From contig NZ_CP032100.1 of NCBI RefSeq assembly GCF_003544815.1, positions 2,480,001 through 2,544,000 of the forward strand: 64,000 nt of DNA. The letters are read 5' to 3'. The first letter of the stretch is position 1, and each line of letters begins with the position of its first letter. Origin of the DNA: Arcobacter suis CECT 7833. Its GTDB lineage: Bacteria > Campylobacterota > Campylobacteria > Campylobacterales > Arcobacteraceae. This document shows positions 46,970-57,359 of the stretch, piece by piece. Position numbers and translations under genes: made by a program. The notes beneath the pieces were generated by a model that worked only from the letters and a program-made list of their open reading frames with translations, searched no databases and was not told the DNA's origin.

Positions 46970-46995
46970 CTAGATAAGAGAAATCTCTTATCTAG
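46970..46995. terminator. Hairpin with 12-bp stem after ccoG
   Basis: Arms 46970-46981 and 46984-46995 pair perfectly around two bases, starting 3 bases after the ccoG stop. The stem contains several G-C pairs, strong for this A/T-rich genome, though no long T-run follows. Confidence 0.6.
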
Positions 46996-47028
46996 CCTAA
47001 CTTAACTTACTTATCAACAAAACTTAGA

Positions 47029-47041
47029 TACAATCGCGATT
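47029..47041 (+). promoter_or_regulatory. Candidate pyrG promoter with palindrome
   Basis: TACAAT at 47029-47034 is a plausible -10 box. It overlaps the palindrome AATCGCGATT (47032-47041), unusually G/C-rich for an intergenic site here, in the expected transcription-start zone of pyrG. Confidence 0.4.
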
Positions 47042-47075
47042 ATATATTTATTAACTATTTCATGGAGTATTTTTA

Positions 47076-48692
47076 ATGACAAAATTCATTTTTGTAACAG
47101 GTGGAGTTCTTAGTTCACTAGGAAAAGGTATAACTTCTGCTTCTATTGCAACAATATTAAAACAATCAGGCTTTAAAGTGAGTATGCTTAAAATCGACCC
47201 TTACTTAAATGTAGACCCAGGAACAATGAGTCCTTTAGAACATGGGGAAGTTTTTGTTACAGCAGATGGTGCTGAAACAGACTTAGATTTAGGAAACTAC
47301 GAAAGATTTATTGATAAAACTTTAACTAAAAAAAATAGTTTTACAACAGGACAAGTTTACCAAAGTGTAATTAAAAGAGAAAGAGAAGGTGGATATTTAG
47401 GTAAAACTATTCAAGTTATTCCACATGTTGTTGATGAAATAAAAGAAAGAATTTACGCAGCAGCAGATGATAATGAATTTTTAATAATAGAACTTGGTGG
47501 AACAGTAGGAGATATTGAAGGCTTACCTTTTATGGAGGCTATCAGATCTATTAGACATGAACTTCCAAAAACTAATACAATGAATATTCACTTAAGTTTA
47601 GTGCCTTATATCAAAGCAGCGGGTGAACTTAAAACTAAACCAACTCAACATTCAGTTCAAGAGTTAAGAAGAATTGGTATTACTCCTCATATGTTAGTTT
47701 GTAGAACGGAAAGAGAATTACCAAAAAATTTAAAAGATAAATTAGCATTAGCTTGTGATATTGATAGAAATGCAGTTATTGAAGCTGGTGATGCACAATC
47801 TATTTATCAAGTTCCATTACAATTTATTAAAGAAGGAATTTTAACTCCTTTATCTGAACATTTTAATATAAAAATCAAACCAAATATGGAAAAATGGGAT
47901 ACTTTAGTTAAAAATATTTTAATTCCTCAAAGTGAAGTAACAATCGCTTTTGTTGGAAAATATTTAGATTTAAAAGAATCTTATAAATCACTAATTGAAG
48001 CACTTATTCACGCAGGTGCTCATTTAAGTACTAAAGTAAATATTCATTGGTGTGATAGTGAAAGAATTGAAGATGTTGGAGCTTATGATATTATTGGAAA
48101 TTCTGATGCTATCTTAGTTGCTGGTGGATTTGGACACAGAGGTGTTGAAGGAAAACTAGCAGCTATTAAATATGCAAGAGAGAATAAAATTCCATATCTT
48201 GGAATTTGTCTTGGAATGCAATTAGCAATTCTTGAATTTGCAAAAAATGTATTAGGAATTGAAGATGCAAACTCAATTGAATTTGATCCAGATACAAAAA
48301 ATCCTTTAATTTATTTAATTGATGAATTTATTGACCAAAGTGGAAATAAACAATTAAGAACTCATGAATCGCCAATGGGTGGAACAATGAGATTAGGTGA
48401 ATATCCATTTGAGCCATTAAAAGGTACTCATTTACAAAAAGCATATGGAAATGAAGATGTTTATTATGAAAGACACAGACACAGATATGAAGCTAATCCT
48501 AAATATAAAGAAGTATTAGAAAATGCGGGAATGATTATTTCAGGTCAATCAAATGGATTAATTGAAGCGGTGGAAATAAAAGATCATCCTTGGTTTGTTG
48601 GAGTTCAATTCCATCCAGAATTTACATCACATTTAGAGACACCAAATCCTATTATTTTAGAGTTTGTAAAACAAGCAACTAAAAGAAAATAA
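47076..48692 (+). CDS. pyrG: CTP synthase
   Basis: Makes CTP from UTP, ATP and glutamine. The synthetase domain opens with [26 protein letters not shown] (P-loop type) and holds the [38 protein letters not shown] block. The glutaminase domain from about residue 290 has the nucleophile in [13 protein letters not shown] and the histidine/glutamate pair in GVQFHPEF. 538 residues. The stop overlaps the recJ start (TAATG). Confidence 0.97.
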   Translation: MTKFIFVTGGVLSSLGKGITSASIATILKQSGFKVSMLKIDPYLNVDPGTMSPLEHGEVFVTADGAETDLDLGNYERFIDKTLTKKNSFTTGQVYQSVIKREREGGYLGKTIQVIPHVVDEIKERIYAAADDNEFLIIELGGTVGDIEGLPFMEAIRSIRHELPKTNTMNIHLSLVPYIKAAGELKTKPTQHSVQELRRIGITPHMLVCRTERELPKNLKDKLALACDIDRNAVIEAGDAQSIYQVPLQFIKEGILTPLSEHFNIKIKPNMEKWDTLVKNILIPQSEVTIAFVGKYLDLKESYKSLIEALIHAGAHLSTKVNIHWCDSERIEDVGAYDIIGNSDAILVAGGFGHRGVEGKLAAIKYARENKIPYLGICLGMQLAILEFAKNVLGIEDANSIEFDPDTKNPLIYLIDEFIDQSGNKQLRTHESPMGGTMRLGEYPFEPLKGTHLQKAYGNEDVYYERHRHRYEANPKYKEVLENAGMIISGQSNGLIEAVEIKDHPWFVGVQFHPEFTSHLETPNPIILEFVKQATKRK

Positions 48693-50257
48693 TGTCGAAA
48701 ATCACAAAAAGTAGACTTTTTGAACTACTATCTGCAAGACACTTGAATAATCCTTATTCAAAGCTTGCAGACCTTCCCTCTCCTGAAAAATTCAAAGATA
48801 TAGATATTGCTTGTAAAAGAATCAAAAAAGCTATTTTAGAAAAAGAAACCATTACTATTGTTGGTGATTACGATGTTGATGGAGTTATTTCAACTACAAT
48901 TATGCTTGATTTTTTTAATACAATTGGAGTTAAAGTAAATCATATTATTCCAAATAGGTTTGAACATGGATATGGTTTATCTACTAAAATTGTTGATTTA
49001 ATTAATGAAGGTTTAGTAATCACTGTTGATAATGGAATTTCTGCATATGATGCTTCTGTTAAATTAAAAGAAAAAAATATTGATTTAATAATCACTGATC
49101 ATCATACAGTTGGAGCTAAAATTCCAATTGCACTTGCAATAGTAAATCCTAAGCAGCATGATTGTAACTTTGAATTCAAAGATATTTGTGGCGCTCAAGT
49201 TGCTTGGTATTTATGTGCAGCCATTAAAAAAGAGATGAATTTAGATGTAAATATGTCAAACTTCCTTGATTTACTTTGTGTTGCTATAATTGCTGATATT
49301 ATGCCTATGACCGCGCTCAATTACACCATTGTAAAACAAGGTCTTAAAAAAATAAAAACCTCATCAAGGGAAGCTTTCAAGAAACTAAATGAAATTATGT
49401 CAAAAGAGATTTTTGTATCTGATGATGTGGGATTTTTTATTGCTCCAAAACTAAATAGTGCAGGAAGAATGGATGATGCTAGTGTTGCCTTATCATTTTT
49501 ACTTTCAAAGAGCTCAAATGCTGCAAATGAATCATTATCACTTTTAGACGAATTAAACAATTATAGAAAAACTCTACAAGAAGAGATTTCAAAAAAAGCA
49601 GAAGCAAAAACTGATAAAAAAGATAATGCAGTTATTGTTTGGGGTGAGAATTGGCATGAGGGAGTAATTGGAATAGTTGCTTCAAAGTTATCGAATTCCC
49701 ACAAAAAACCAGCTTTTATATTTTCAATTCATAATGGAATTGCAAAAGGAAGTGCAAGGGCAAATGCAAATATAAATTTATATGACATTATTACTAAAGC
49801 AGCTCATTTATTACTAGGATATGGCGGGCATAAAAATGCGGCAGGATTATCTTTAAAAGCAGAAAACTTAGAAGAGTTTAAAAGTATTATAAATAAAGAA
49901 TTAGAAAACTCAAAAGAAGATTTGCATATAGAACCTATTACTTTAGGTGAACTTGATGTATCAAGTGTTGATTTAGAATTTTTATCAATTATAGAAAATT
50001 TTGAACCTTATGGTTTAGAAAATCATAGACCAATTTTTAAAATTTCAAATACAACTTTAGTAAAATATGATTTAATTGGTCGTGATAAAAATCATTTAAA
50101 ATTAACTTTAAATAGTGATGGAGTTATATTTGAAGCTTTAAAATTTAATGACTCAAATATAAATATAGCTTCAAATTTAGATTTAATTGTAAGTGTGAGT
50201 AAAAATGAGTTTAGAGGAGAAATAACTCCTCAGTTTTTAATTCAAGATATTTTATAA
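48692..50257 (+). CDS. recJ: Single-stranded-DNA-specific exonuclease RecJ
   Basis: 5'-3' exonuclease of recombination and repair, DHH superfamily. Motifs: TIVGDYDVDGVISTTIML, VITVDNGI, LIITDHHTVG and, in the DHHA1 domain, GYGGHKNAAGLSL. At 521 residues it is shorter than E. coli RecJ (577), typical of Campylobacterota. It is translationally coupled to pyrG and its last bases overlap the opposing FlgO-like gene by 6. Confidence 0.94.
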   Translation: MSKITKSRLFELLSARHLNNPYSKLADLPSPEKFKDIDIACKRIKKAILEKETITIVGDYDVDGVISTTIMLDFFNTIGVKVNHIIPNRFEHGYGLSTKIVDLINEGLVITVDNGISAYDASVKLKEKNIDLIITDHHTVGAKIPIALAIVNPKQHDCNFEFKDICGAQVAWYLCAAIKKEMNLDVNMSNFLDLLCVAIIADIMPMTALNYTIVKQGLKKIKTSSREAFKKLNEIMSKEIFVSDDVGFFIAPKLNSAGRMDDASVALSFLLSKSSNAANESLSLLDELNNYRKTLQEEISKKAEAKTDKKDNAVIVWGENWHEGVIGIVASKLSNSHKKPAFIFSIHNGIAKGSARANANINLYDIITKAAHLLLGYGGHKNAAGLSLKAENLEEFKSIINKELENSKEDLHIEPITLGELDVSSVDLEFLSIIENFEPYGLENHRPIFKISNTTLVKYDLIGRDKNHLKLTLNSDGVIFEALKFNDSNINIASNLDLIVSVSKNEFRGEITPQFLIQDIL

Positions 50258-50866
50258 AACAACATGTGGACGATAACTTGGAGTTGGTTTTTTATTCTCT
50301 TGTTGTTTTTCACTTTGTAATCGCTCACCTTCTAAATCTAAAATTTCATCATCAATTTCAGTTCTTTCATAAGACGAAGATAAAATATTTCCATTTCTAA
50401 TATCAATTAATTTAATAAACACATTTAAACTTTTACTAGTTAATGAATACGTCCCAACAACAGCATACTTCTCTTTTGTAATTTTATTTGATGCAATATT
50501 ATCTTTATTTCGTGTTAACAAATTAAAACCATTTGCCCCAAACTCAAACTCTTTGCCAAGTTCTATCTCTCTTACAATAATATTTTGAGATACTAAACTA
50601 TCTTTTAACATACTAGAAAGTAAAAATCCTAATTGAGATTTATTTTTTAATTTATCTAAATTAACAAAATCAGATACTAAAACAACTTCTTGTGGTGAAA
50701 TATTTCTTTTAATTTTACTTGCAGATTCATCAACAAGTTTTGAGACTAAAGAGTGAAAATTATTTGATCCATTTATAGGATTTTTGTATGCGCAAGAAGT
50801 TAAAGAAAGGGCTAAGAAAATTGAAAATATTACAAATTTCAATTTTCCTAAAAATTCAAATATCAT
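50252..50866 (-). CDS. FlgO-family lipoprotein, second of a tandem pair
   Basis: A 204-residue predicted lipoprotein with lipobox SLTSC near residue 25. The mature part has the FlgO pattern: a helix (VSKLVDESASKIKR), a strand block (VVLVSDFVNLDKLKNKSQLGFLLSSMLKDSL) and YAVVGTYSLTSKSLNVFIKLIDIRNGNILSS. FlgO-like proteins are outer-membrane proteins connected with flagella in Vibrio and Campylobacter. The C-terminal 30 residues are polar and low in complexity. The ATG overlaps the stop of its paralogue. Confidence 0.75.
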   Translation of the reverse strand: MIFEFLGKLKFVIFSIFLALSLTSCAYKNPINGSNNFHSLVSKLVDESASKIKRNISPQEVVLVSDFVNLDKLKNKSQLGFLLSSMLKDSLVSQNIIVREIELGKEFEFGANGFNLLTRNKDNIASNKITKEKYAVVGTYSLTSKSLNVFIKLIDIRNGNILSSSYERTEIDDEILDLEGERLQSEKQQENKKPTPSYRPHVVL

Positions 50867-51519
50867 TTTGATGATCGTTCTTTTACTATATTTATAGTTC
50901 TAGCAGGTGCACAATCTTTAAAAATTATACAATCATTTGTAATACCATGCTCGTATGTTGCTCTCGCACTTGTAATAATTTTACCTGTAATATTATCAAT
51001 TACTCTAGCATTTAACATGATTTTACCTGATAATCTTGAGTAAGTTCCTACTACAACATAAGTGTTAGGTATTTTATTTTTTAACTCATGGGGTTTTCTT
51101 GAGATAAAATATTCACCTTCATCGTTTACAGAAACAGCCATTTGACCTCTAAATTCAGTAATATCGAAACCTCTATTTGAAAGTTCATTTATCAAACTTT
51201 CACTCACAACTCTTCCAAATTCAGTAGTTTTTTTGAACTCATCTAATCTAACAAAAGAAGTAATTAATATCGGTTTATTCGTATCCATCTTTTTATTTTG
51301 TAGCATTTGAGCAGCTAAAGATGCTATTGTTGATTCTAATGTATTTTGAGTAGTTACATTTTTTTGCATATCAGCAGCAACTTCTAAATGTTGTTTAGTA
51401 GTTTGTACTTTATCATATTCTTTTGCAATAGGATCACTACTTCTACTTACTGTACATCCTGTTACAAAAAATAAAAATGTACCTGCTAATATACTTGTCT
51501 TAAGAATACTTTTGAACAT
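50863..51519 (-). CDS. FlgO-family lipoprotein, first of a tandem pair
   Basis: A 218-residue predicted lipoprotein with lipobox FVTGC near residue 22. It shares with the downstream gene the blocks ILITSFVRLDEFKKTTEFGRVVSESLINEL and TYVVVGTYSRLSGKIMLNARVIDNITGKIITSA. After the anchor comes a helical stretch rich in Gln and Lys (DKVQTTKQHLEVAADMQKN). Related lipoproteins occur in Campylobacter. No other flagellar gene is nearby, so a flagellar role is by family only. Confidence 0.75.
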   Translation of the reverse strand: MFKSILKTSILAGTFLFFVTGCTVSRSSDPIAKEYDKVQTTKQHLEVAADMQKNVTTQNTLESTIASLAAQMLQNKKMDTNKPILITSFVRLDEFKKTTEFGRVVSESLINELSNRGFDITEFRGQMAVSVNDEGEYFISRKPHELKNKIPNTYVVVGTYSRLSGKIMLNARVIDNITGKIITSARATYEHGITNDCIIFKDCAPARTINIVKERSSK

Positions 51520-51681
51520 TAAAAACCCCTTTTCATAATTATTTAAATTCTATTTAAAGTTTGCTTAGATATTCTTGAATGATTGTTTACTACTTTAAAA
51601 TAATGATTATATCCTAGATTATGCAAGTTTAGAATTTAAATTTTAATAATATGTAATCAATTAAATTTATAAGGAAAATAT

Positions 51682-52233
51682 ATGCCAAACATTTTAATAA
51701 CTATATCAAATGGATTTGAAGAGATAGAAGCTATTTCAATAATTGATATTTGCAGACGTGCAAATATAAAAGTAACTATTGCAGGAGTTGAAGGATTAGA
51801 AATTAGTGGAGCACATGGTATAAAAATAATTTCAGATGAAAAAATAGAAAATATTTCTAGTGATGATTTTGATATGATAGTTTTACCAGGTGGATTACCA
51901 AATGCTTTTACTTTGGCAGAAAATAAAAAAGTTCAATCATTATTAAAAGAGTTTAAAAACAAAAATAAAAAGATTGGTGCTATTTGTGCTGCTCCTTATG
52001 CTTTACATAAAGCAGATGTATTAAATGAAAATTATACTTGTTACCCTAGTTTTGAAAAAAAGATTAAAGAAAATGGTTATCATGCAGATGATAATGTTGT
52101 TATTGATAGTAATGTAATTACTTCAAGAGGACCTGCAACTGCAATGATTTTTGCACTTGAAATAGTAAATCTACTTTGTGATAAAGAAATTTACAATGGT
52201 GTAAAAGATGGTTTATTAGCAAAAGATTATTAA
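51682..52233 (+). CDS. DJ-1/PfpI family protein (YajL-like)
   Basis: A 183-residue protein of the DJ-1/ThiJ/YajL group. The reactive cysteine lies at the nucleophile elbow in KIGAICAAPYALHKADVL, and the conserved glutamate in the N-terminal NGFEEIEAISIIDICRRA. Members act in oxidative-stress protection or glyoxal repair; the exact activity is debated. GPATAMIFALEIV near the end is the conserved closing helix. It has its own AAGGAA ribosome binding site and stands at the head of a plus-strand run. Confidence 0.85.
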   Translation: MPNILITISNGFEEIEAISIIDICRRANIKVTIAGVEGLEISGAHGIKIISDEKIENISSDDFDMIVLPGGLPNAFTLAENKKVQSLLKEFKNKNKKIGAICAAPYALHKADVLNENYTCYPSFEKKIKENGYHADDNVVIDSNVITSRGPATAMIFALEIVNLLCDKEIYNGVKDGLLAKDY

Positions 52234-52276
52234 TTTTTGTCGATAAATTGTAACCAAAAAAATTTAAAATGCTTGG

Positions 52277-53041
52277 ATGAAATACAAAAGCATTTTTATA
52301 TCAGATATTCATTTGGGAACTCGTTTTTCAAAGGCAAAAGTTCTTCTAAATTTTTTGAAACACAATAATTGTGAAGAGTTATTTTTAGTGGGAGACATCG
52401 TCGATGGTTGGGCAATAAAAAGAAAATTAATCTGGCCTCAATCACACTCTGACGTAATTCAAAGAATATTAAAAAAAGCAAAAAAAGGTACAAAAGTAAC
52501 TTTTATTACTGGTAACCATGATGAGTTTTTAAGACCCTTTGTACCTTTACTTTTAGGAAATTCTTTAAATATTACAAATGATTTAGAATATATGGGAATA
52601 AATGGGAAAAAATATTATGTAACCCACGGTGATTTTTTTGACTCAATTACAATGACTAAAAAATGGTTAGCTGTTTTAGGTGACTATGGATATGACTTAC
52701 TTTTACATCTAAATGCAATACTAAATTTTATTCGAAAAACTATAGGTATTAAAAAATATTGGTCCCTTTCAAAATACATAAAAGATAGTGTAAAATCTTC
52801 TGTTTCATTCATCAATGACTTTGAAACAGTTTTATCAAATCATGCAAAAAACAAAGGATATGATGGTATTATTTGTGGACATATTCACAAAGCTGAAATT
52901 AGAGATATAAATAAAATAGAATATTTAAATTGTGGAGATTGGGTTGAATCTTGTACGGCAATTGTTGAAACTTTTGATGGAGAATTTATGATAATTAATT
53001 GGTTAGAAAAAGATACAACAAATGAAAATTCCAACAAATAA
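52277..53041 (+). CDS. LpxH-like metallophosphoesterase
   Basis: A 254-residue calcineurin-type phosphoesterase with the metal motifs in order: DIHLGTRFS, VGDIVDGW, TGNHDEFLRP, THGDFFD and CGHIHKAEI. This arrangement is that of the UDP-2,3-diacylglucosamine hydrolase family (LpxH and LpxH2-like). Some relatives do not act in lipid A synthesis and some Campylobacterota use LpxJ for this step, so the lipid A role is uncertain. Helical residues 130-180 probably form a membrane-contacting cap. It overlaps the patatin gene by 20 bases. Confidence 0.8.
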   Translation: MKYKSIFISDIHLGTRFSKAKVLLNFLKHNNCEELFLVGDIVDGWAIKRKLIWPQSHSDVIQRILKKAKKGTKVTFITGNHDEFLRPFVPLLLGNSLNITNDLEYMGINGKKYYVTHGDFFDSITMTKKWLAVLGDYGYDLLLHLNAILNFIRKTIGIKKYWSLSKYIKDSVKSSVSFINDFETVLSNHAKNKGYDGIICGHIHKAEIRDINKIEYLNCGDWVESCTAIVETFDGEFMIINWLEKDTTNENSNK

Positions 53042-53789
53042 CCTAGCTTTAGTTCTTGGTGGTGGAGCTGCTCGTGGTGCTTTTCATTTGGGTGTGTTAG
53101 ATTTTTGTGAACAACATAATATTGAAATCCAAGCTTATAGTGGCTCATCTATTGGAGCAATTATAAGTGCTTCCCATGCAAGTGGAATAAAAGCAAAAGA
53201 ACAACTAAAAATCTTTGGCTCAAAAGAGTTAAGACAAGCCCTGAAATTTAACTATTTCAGAAATGGTTTACTAAGAATTGATGCCTCAAATAAAATCATA
53301 AAAGAACTTCTTCCAATAGAAAAACTTGAAGATATTCCAAAACCTGTTTGGATAAATGCTTATGATTTAAAAAAGAAAAAATTACACTATTTTAATAGTG
53401 GGAATACAATTACTTTATGTATAGCATCAAGTGCTTTAGTTCCTATTTTTAAACCAGTTAGTTATGAAGGAATGTATCTTATTGATGGTGGATTATTTGA
53501 TAATATTCCAATTAAACCTCTTCAAGACAAAAATTATGATATTTATGCAATAGATTTATTTGCAAAAGAGCATAAAACAATAGTTAAAAAATCAAATCCT
53601 CTAAAAGAGATAAAAAAATCCCTTTTTAAACAACTCCACGAAAACCATAAATACTCAATGGAAAATACAAACTACTATTTAGGAAGTCAGCATATAAGAA
53701 ACTTCTCATTATTTACTTTTCAAGAACTTGAAGAGTGTTTTAAATTAGGTATTAAAGAAGCTCAAAATCATTTTTTAGATACACTATAA
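53022..53789 (+). CDS. Patatin-like phospholipase
   Basis: A 255-residue serine lipase of the patatin group. The oxyanion loop is ALVLGGGAARGAFHLGVL, the nucleophile serine lies in YSGSSIGAIISA (GxSxG), and the catalytic aspartate in YLIDGGLFDNIP. There is no signal peptide. Such proteins hydrolyse acyl chains of phospholipids. The start overlaps the end of the LpxH-like gene, so both are probably translated together, which hints at a shared lipid role. Confidence 0.88.
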   Translation: MKIPTNNLALVLGGGAARGAFHLGVLDFCEQHNIEIQAYSGSSIGAIISASHASGIKAKEQLKIFGSKELRQALKFNYFRNGLLRIDASNKIIKELLPIEKLEDIPKPVWINAYDLKKKKLHYFNSGNTITLCIASSALVPIFKPVSYEGMYLIDGGLFDNIPIKPLQDKNYDIYAIDLFAKEHKTIVKKSNPLKEIKKSLFKQLHENHKYSMENTNYYLGSQHIRNFSLFTFQELEECFKLGIKEAQNHFLDTL

Positions 53790-53813
53790 ATAAAAACTAA
53801 AAAGATTTATATT

Positions 53814-56800
53814 ATGTCTGATACACCAAAATTTACCCATCTACATTTACATACAGAGTATTCACTACTTGATGGTGCAAACAAAATAAAACCCCTTGCT
53901 AAAAAAGTAAAAAAAATGGGAATGACAAGCGTTGCTATGACTGACCATGGAAATATGTTTGGAGCAATTGACTTTTATAATGCAATGAGAGCTGAGGGAA
54001 TTAAACCAATTATTGGGATGGAAGCCTATATTCACAATAGTGAAGATATTGGCGATAAAACAAATAGACAAAGATTTCACCTTTGTTTATATGCAAAAAA
54101 TGATATTGGTTACAAAAATCTAATGTTTTTAAGTTCTCAAGCTTATATGCATGGTTTTTATTATTATCCTCGAATTAATAAACAACTTCTAAAAGATAAT
54201 GCAGAAGGTTTAGTTTGCAGTGCTGCTTGTTTACAAGGTGAAGTAAACTGGCATCTAAATACTCAAAGTGAAAGAAATGTAAAAAATGGTGCAAAAGGTT
54301 ATGAAGAAGCAAAAAAAATAGCTTTAGAATATAAAGAAATTTTTGGAGATGATTTTTATTTAGAAATTATGAGACATGGAATTAGTGACCAACATTTTGT
54401 TGATGACCAAATTTTACGAATCTCAAAAGAGACAGGAATAAAAGTAGTTGCTACAAATGACACTCACTATTTAGAGCAAAAAGATGCCGATGCTCACGAA
54501 GCTTTCATGTGTATTGCCATGAATAAACTTTATGATGATCCAAAAAGATTAAGACATAGTGTTCATGAATTTTATTTAAAATCACCAGAACAAATCGCAA
54601 AATTATATGCTGATATTCCTGAAGCGTTAGAAGCCACTCAAGAGATAGCTGATAAATGCAATTTGGAAATAAAACTAGGAAACCCAACTCCTCCAAATTT
54701 TAAATTTACAAGACAAAAATCAGAAATTTCAAATTTAGTTTTACCAGAACCAGATGTTGAATATTCCCTTGAAAATGACAAAATTTTATTTATTCATGAG
54801 TGCAGAATTGGTCTTGAAGATAGATTAAAAATTGTTCCACCAGAACATCATCAAGAGTATCGAGATAGACTTGAAGTAGAAATTGAAATCATAAATAATA
54901 TGCGGTTTCCAGGATATATGCTTATCGTTTGGGATTTCGTAATTGTTGCAAAACAAATGGGAATTCCAGTAGGTCCAGGACGGGGTTCGGCGGCTGGAAG
55001 TTTAGTTGCTTTTTCTTTAAAAATCACAGATATTGACCCTATTCCTTATGGTCTGCTTTTTGAGAGATTCCTAAATCCAGAAAGGGTTTCAATGCCCGAT
55101 ATTGATATGGACTTTTGTCAAGCAAGACGGGGTGAAATTATTGATTATGTTGTTCAACAATATGGTCGAGCGAACGTTGCACAAATTATCACCTTTGGTA
55201 AACTCTTAGCAAAAGGGGTAATTAGAGATGTTGCAAGGGTTCTTGATATGCCTTATGCAAGAGCTGATGCGATGGCAAAACTTATTCCCGATGAATTAGG
55301 AATAAATCTAACAAGTTCTTATGAAAAAGAGCCAAAGATAAAAGAACTTTGTGATGCAGATCCACAAGCAGCAAGAGTTTGGGAATATGCTTTAGCGTTA
55401 GAGGGATTAAATAGAAATGCTGGAACTCACGCAGCGGGAGTTGTTATTTCAAATGAGCCTTTATGGAAAAAAACTCCGCTTTTCAAACCTTCAGGACTAG
55501 ATACTCTTGCTACTCAATATAATGGAAAGTATGTTGAGGATGTGGATTTAATCAAATTCGACTTTTTGGGTTTAAAAACCCTAACAGTTATTGAAGAAGC
55601 AAATAAACTAATTGAGCAAAGACATGGAAAAAGAGTAGATTTTATCACAGCAGATGTGAATGACAAAGGTGTTTATGATCTGATTCAAACTGGAAATACA
55701 ATGGGACTATTTCAAATCGAGTCCGATGGTATGCAAGATTTATGTAAAAGACTTAAACCTTCAAATTTTGAGGATATTATCGCCGTTCTTGCCCTTTATA
55801 GACCAGGTCCAATGGAATCAGGAATGCTTGATGACTTTATTGATAGAAAACATGGTCGTGCTGAAATAAACTACTTTTATGATGAATTTGATGCACCTTT
55901 AAGACCAATTCTAGAAACTACCTATGGAGTTATTGTTTACCAAGAGCAAGTTATGCAAATCGTTCAAACTATTGGAGGTTTTTCACTTGGAGGCGCTGAC
56001 TTAGTTAGACGGGCAATGGGTAAAAAAATCAAAGAAGAGATGGATAGACTAAAAGGTGAATTTGCAGATGGTGGAGTTAAAAAAGGTTATCAAAAACCTC
56101 ACTGTGAAGAGTTATTCGACCTAATCGTAAAGTTTGCTGGATATGGATTTAACAAATCTCACTCGGCAGCTTATGCACTAGTTACTTTTTATACTTCATA
56201 TCTAAAAAAATATTATCCATCAGAATTTATGGCAGCACTTTTAACTCTTGAAAAAGATAATACAGACAAAGTTGTTAAATATGTGGATGAAGTAAAAAGA
56301 TTGGGACTTGACCTATTCCCACCTGATATTAATAAATCTGATTTAGTATTTTCAGCAAAAAAAATAGAAGATAAAGAAGTTGTAATGTTTGGAATGGGTG
56401 CCATAAAAGGTGCAGGTGATGTTGCAATTAACTCTATTTTAAAAGCTAGAAATGAAGGTGGATTATTTACAGATTTACCAGATTTTATCTCAAGAATTGA
56501 TGGAAGTAAAGTAAATAAAAGGGTAATTGAATCTTTAACAAAAGCTGGAGCTTTTGATGGTTTTGGATATTCAAGACAAGCTTTACTTAATCAAATAGAA
56601 AAAATAGTTGAAACAGTTGGAAAAGCTGCCGTTGCAAAAAAAATGGCAACAGGTTCACTTTTTGGAGATAGTGATGAACTTACAAAAATAGATATTGAAC
56701 TTGAACATCTTCCCGAATTTGAAGCAAAAGAGATTCTTGAACTTGAAAAAGCCTCTTTAGGATTTTATGTATCTGGGCATCCGCTTGATGAATATAGGGA

Positions 56801-57359
56801 ACAACTTGATAAGATTAATTATACTTTATCATCTCAAATTGATGAACTTGAAGATGGAAGCCAAGCTTTATTTGTAGGAAAAATTGAAAATATCACTGAA
56901 AGAATTTCAAAAAAAGGTAATAAATTTGGAATTGCAACTATCATGGATTTTCACGGAACTATCGAACTTATGCTTTTTGAAGATAGATTAAAAGAATTAA
57001 AAGATGATTATGATTTAAATGAACCAATAGCTTTTAAAGTAAGAATTTCAAAGGATGAAAACTTCACAAGAATGAATATTCTAAAAATTGAAAGCATCAA
57101 AGAAGCAAAAAACGAAAAAATTAAAACAAAACAAAAAGAAGTTGTTGAACCACCACTAACAATAGCAATACCTTTTTCGAATGACGAAAATTTGATGTAC
57201 AAATTATTTGATATTGTGGCAAATAATCAAGGAAAAAGAGAATTAAAAATTTTGATTAAATCAAAACTTGCTGATTTAGAACTAGAAACTGGATTTAAAG
57301 TAACTTCTCAAGTGGAAAATTTAATACAACAACTAGAGGGAGTATATATAGTAGCATGA
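53814..57359 (+). CDS. dnaE: DNA polymerase III subunit alpha
   Basis: Replicative polymerase catalytic subunit, 1181 residues. An N-terminal PHP domain (THLHLHTEYSLLDGA and AMTDHGNMFGAIDF) is followed by the palm with VGPGRGSAAGSLVAF and the catalytic aspartates in PDIDMDFC. The fingers and beta-binding region follow, then an OB fold (ALFVGKIENITERISKKGNKFGIATIMDF) near 1010-1060. DnaE1 type. The stop overlaps surE by 4 bases (ATGA). Confidence 0.97.
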   Translation: MSDTPKFTHLHLHTEYSLLDGANKIKPLAKKVKKMGMTSVAMTDHGNMFGAIDFYNAMRAEGIKPIIGMEAYIHNSEDIGDKTNRQRFHLCLYAKNDIGYKNLMFLSSQAYMHGFYYYPRINKQLLKDNAEGLVCSAACLQGEVNWHLNTQSERNVKNGAKGYEEAKKIALEYKEIFGDDFYLEIMRHGISDQHFVDDQILRISKETGIKVVATNDTHYLEQKDADAHEAFMCIAMNKLYDDPKRLRHSVHEFYLKSPEQIAKLYADIPEALEATQEIADKCNLEIKLGNPTPPNFKFTRQKSEISNLVLPEPDVEYSLENDKILFIHECRIGLEDRLKIVPPEHHQEYRDRLEVEIEIINNMRFPGYMLIVWDFVIVAKQMGIPVGPGRGSAAGSLVAFSLKITDIDPIPYGLLFERFLNPERVSMPDIDMDFCQARRGEIIDYVVQQYGRANVAQIITFGKLLAKGVIRDVARVLDMPYARADAMAKLIPDELGINLTSSYEKEPKIKELCDADPQAARVWEYALALEGLNRNAGTHAAGVVISNEPLWKKTPLFKPSGLDTLATQYNGKYVEDVDLIKFDFLGLKTLTVIEEANKLIEQRHGKRVDFITADVNDKGVYDLIQTGNTMGLFQIESDGMQDLCKRLKPSNFEDIIAVLALYRPGPMESGMLDDFIDRKHGRAEINYFYDEFDAPLRPILETTYGVIVYQEQVMQIVQTIGGFSLGGADLVRRAMGKKIKEEMDRLKGEFADGGVKKGYQKPHCEELFDLIVKFAGYGFNKSHSAAYALVTFYTSYLKKYYPSEFMAALLTLEKDNTDKVVKYVDEVKRLGLDLFPPDINKSDLVFSAKKIEDKEVVMFGMGAIKGAGDVAINSILKARNEGGLFTDLPDFISRIDGSKVNKRVIESLTKAGAFDGFGYSRQALLNQIEKIVETVGKAAVAKKMATGSLFGDSDELTKIDIELEHLPEFEAKEILELEKASLGFYVSGHPLDEYREQLDKINYTLSSQIDELEDGSQALFVGKIENITERISKKGNKFGIATIMDFHGTIELMLFEDRLKELKDDYDLNEPIAFKVRISKDENFTRMNILKIESIKEAKNEKIKTKQKEVVEPPLTIAIPFSNDENLMYKLFDIVANNQGKRELKILIKSKLADLELETGFKVTSQVENLIQQLEGVYIVA

